Assembly: GCA_036625675.1 (NCBI GenBank)
Contig: JAZKTH010000154.1
Location: forward strand, 1 to 5,680
Length of the DNA stretch: 5,680 bases
Source of the DNA: Halalkaliarchaeum sp036625675
GTDB taxonomy: Archaea > Halobacteriota > Halobacteria > Halobacteriales > Haloferacaceae
Direction of reading: 5' to 3'
Below are positions 4,878 through 5,680 of the stretch, in pieces. Position 1 is the stretch's first letter, and every line of letters starts with the position of its first letter. The notes under the pieces are model-generated. The model did no database searches. It had not been told where the DNA came from and saw only the letters and a list, made by a program, of their open reading frames with translations. The position numbers were made by a program, and so were the translations under genes.

Positions 4878-5680
4878 ATGGAACTGCAGGATCTCCCGTT
4901 GCCGCCGGCGATCTGCGACCACCTGCGTGGGGAGGGAATCGAGCGGTTGTATCCTCCCCAGGCCGCCGCGGTCGAGGCGGGCGTCGTCGACGGCGAGAAC
5001 GTCGTCGCGGCGATTCCGACCGCGTCGGGTAAGACCCTCGTGGCGGAGCTAGCGATGGTGACTGCGGACGGGCCGAGCCTGTACATGTGCCCGCTCCGGG
5101 CGCTCGCACGGGAGAAACACGAGACGTTCGACGCGCTCCCGGGCGTAGACGCGGGGCTCGCCACCGGCGAGTACGACTCGGCGGCGGAGGAGCTCGCCGC
5201 GAACGACGTCGTCGTCGCGACCAGCGAGAAGGTCGACTCCGCGATCAGAAACGGCGCCTCCTGGATCGACGCGCTGGCCTGCGTCGTCGTCGACGAGGTG
5301 CACCTCGTCGAGTCGCCCAGTCGCGGAGCCACACTGGAGGTGACTGTCGCGATGCTCCGCCGGCGGGCACCGGAGGCACAGCTGGTCGCGCTGTCGGCCA
5401 CCGTGGCGAACCCCGCCGCGATCGCCGACTGGCTCGACGCGGAGCTGGTCGAGTCCGACTGGCGTCCGATCGATCTCAGGACGGGTGTGTACGCCGACGG
5501 TCGGGTCGGATTCGACGACGGAAGCGAACTGGTGATCGACGGGTGGGACCGGAAGCGCCAGGAACTCCCCGCGGACGAACGCGAGGGCGCGACAGACGAC
5601 CCGACCCGCGCGACGGTCGCGCAGGTCGCTGACGCAGAAGACGGGGCCGGACAGGCGCTGCCGTTCGTCCGGTCGCGCCG
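4878..5680 (+). CDS. hel308: Hel308-type ATP-dependent DNA helicase (5' part, cut by window end)
   Basis: The frame runs from ATG at 4878 to the window edge with no stop, giving 267 complete codons of a protein that in this family is roughly 700-800 residues. Hel308 is an archaeal superfamily 2, 3'-5' DNA helicase of the Ski2-like group, acting on stalled replication forks and in recombinational repair. Visible motifs in order are Q-motif LYPPQ (Q28), Walker A PTASGKT (47-53), motif Ia PLRALAREK (72-80), motif Ib ATSEKVDS (114-121), Walker B/DExH variant VDEVH (138-142), motif III ALSATVANP (171-179), WLDAELVESDWRPIDL (185-200), and the start of motif IV in PFVRSR (262-267). DEVH in place of DEAH is seen in haloarchaeal members. 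The ATG is supported by the TATA spacing and by the usual short N-terminus before the Q motif. The second RecA domain, winged helix, ratchet and C-terminal HhH domains lie outside the window. Confidence 0.93.
   Translation, partial: MELQDLPLPPAICDHLRGEGIERLYPPQAAAVEAGVVDGENVVAAIPTASGKTLVAELAMVTADGPSLYMCPLRALAREKHETFDALPGVDAGLATGEYDSAAEELAANDVVVATSEKVDSAIRNGASWIDALACVVVDEVHLVESPSRGATLEVTVAMLRRRAPEAQLVALSATVANPAAIADWLDAELVESDWRPIDLRTGVYADGRVGFDDGSELVIDGWDRKRQELPADEREGATDDPTRATVAQVADAEDGAGQALPFVRSR

Noticed and set aside
4806..4922. Upstream extension of the purine enzyme to the ATG at 4922
   Set aside because: The 39 extra residues are unlike the family N-terminus, overlap the helicase start, and would translate through both promoter elements.
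4835..5401. Minus-strand Ser/Ala-rich open frame opposite the helicase gene
   Set aside because: The plus strand shows ordered helicase motifs, and the minus-strand translation is low-complexity Ser/Ala/Arg without any motif.

Overview
This is GC-rich chromosomal DNA that reads as haloarchaeal (class Halobacteria). The proteins are rich in Asp/Glu and poor in Lys. Several genes have a TATA-like element centred 27-31 bases before the start codon, as expected for leaderless or nearly leaderless archaeal transcripts. Dph2 and a Hel308 helicase are archaeal or archaeal/eukaryotic markers. No genus can be assigned from the sequence alone. There are no tRNA or rRNA genes, insertion sequences or CRISPR repeats, and the window looks like core genome.

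Layout, left to right: (1) the first 26 codons of a minus-strand gene with a His/Asp metal-binding-type N-terminus, cut by the window edge (1-80); (2) a 117-base divergent intergenic region with two perfect 8-bp inverted repeats; (3) a plus-strand membrane protein in which a PH-like fold appears to be split by a two-helix membrane hairpin (198-785); (4) convergent to it, 4 bases away, dph2 for diphthamide synthesis (790-1905, minus); (5) a compact divergent promoter region (1906-1980); (6) a plus-strand HhH plus DEDDy exonuclease-like protein starting at GTG (1981-2757); (7) a 39-base convergent gap with a GC-rich hairpin; (8) a bactofilin-like beta-helix protein (2797-3681, minus); (9) a CBS-less IMP dehydrogenase/GMP reductase family enzyme (3720-4805, minus), 38 bases upstream of the bactofilin-like gene and probably co-transcribed with it; (10) a second divergent promoter region (4806-4877); (11) the first 267 codons of a Hel308-type helicase (4878 to the window end, plus).

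The genes do not form one pathway. They cover translation-factor modification (Dph2), purine nucleotide metabolism, nucleic-acid processing (exonuclease and helicase) and cell envelope or shape (bactofilin-like and PH/membrane proteins). I see no clear undescribed multi-gene system. The most interesting single items are the purine enzyme, which lacks the diagnostic residues of both IMPDH and GMPR; the two-lobed bactofilin-like protein with a central hydrophobic segment; the interrupted PH-like membrane protein; and an inverted repeat that brackets the probable TATA element of the His-rich gene.
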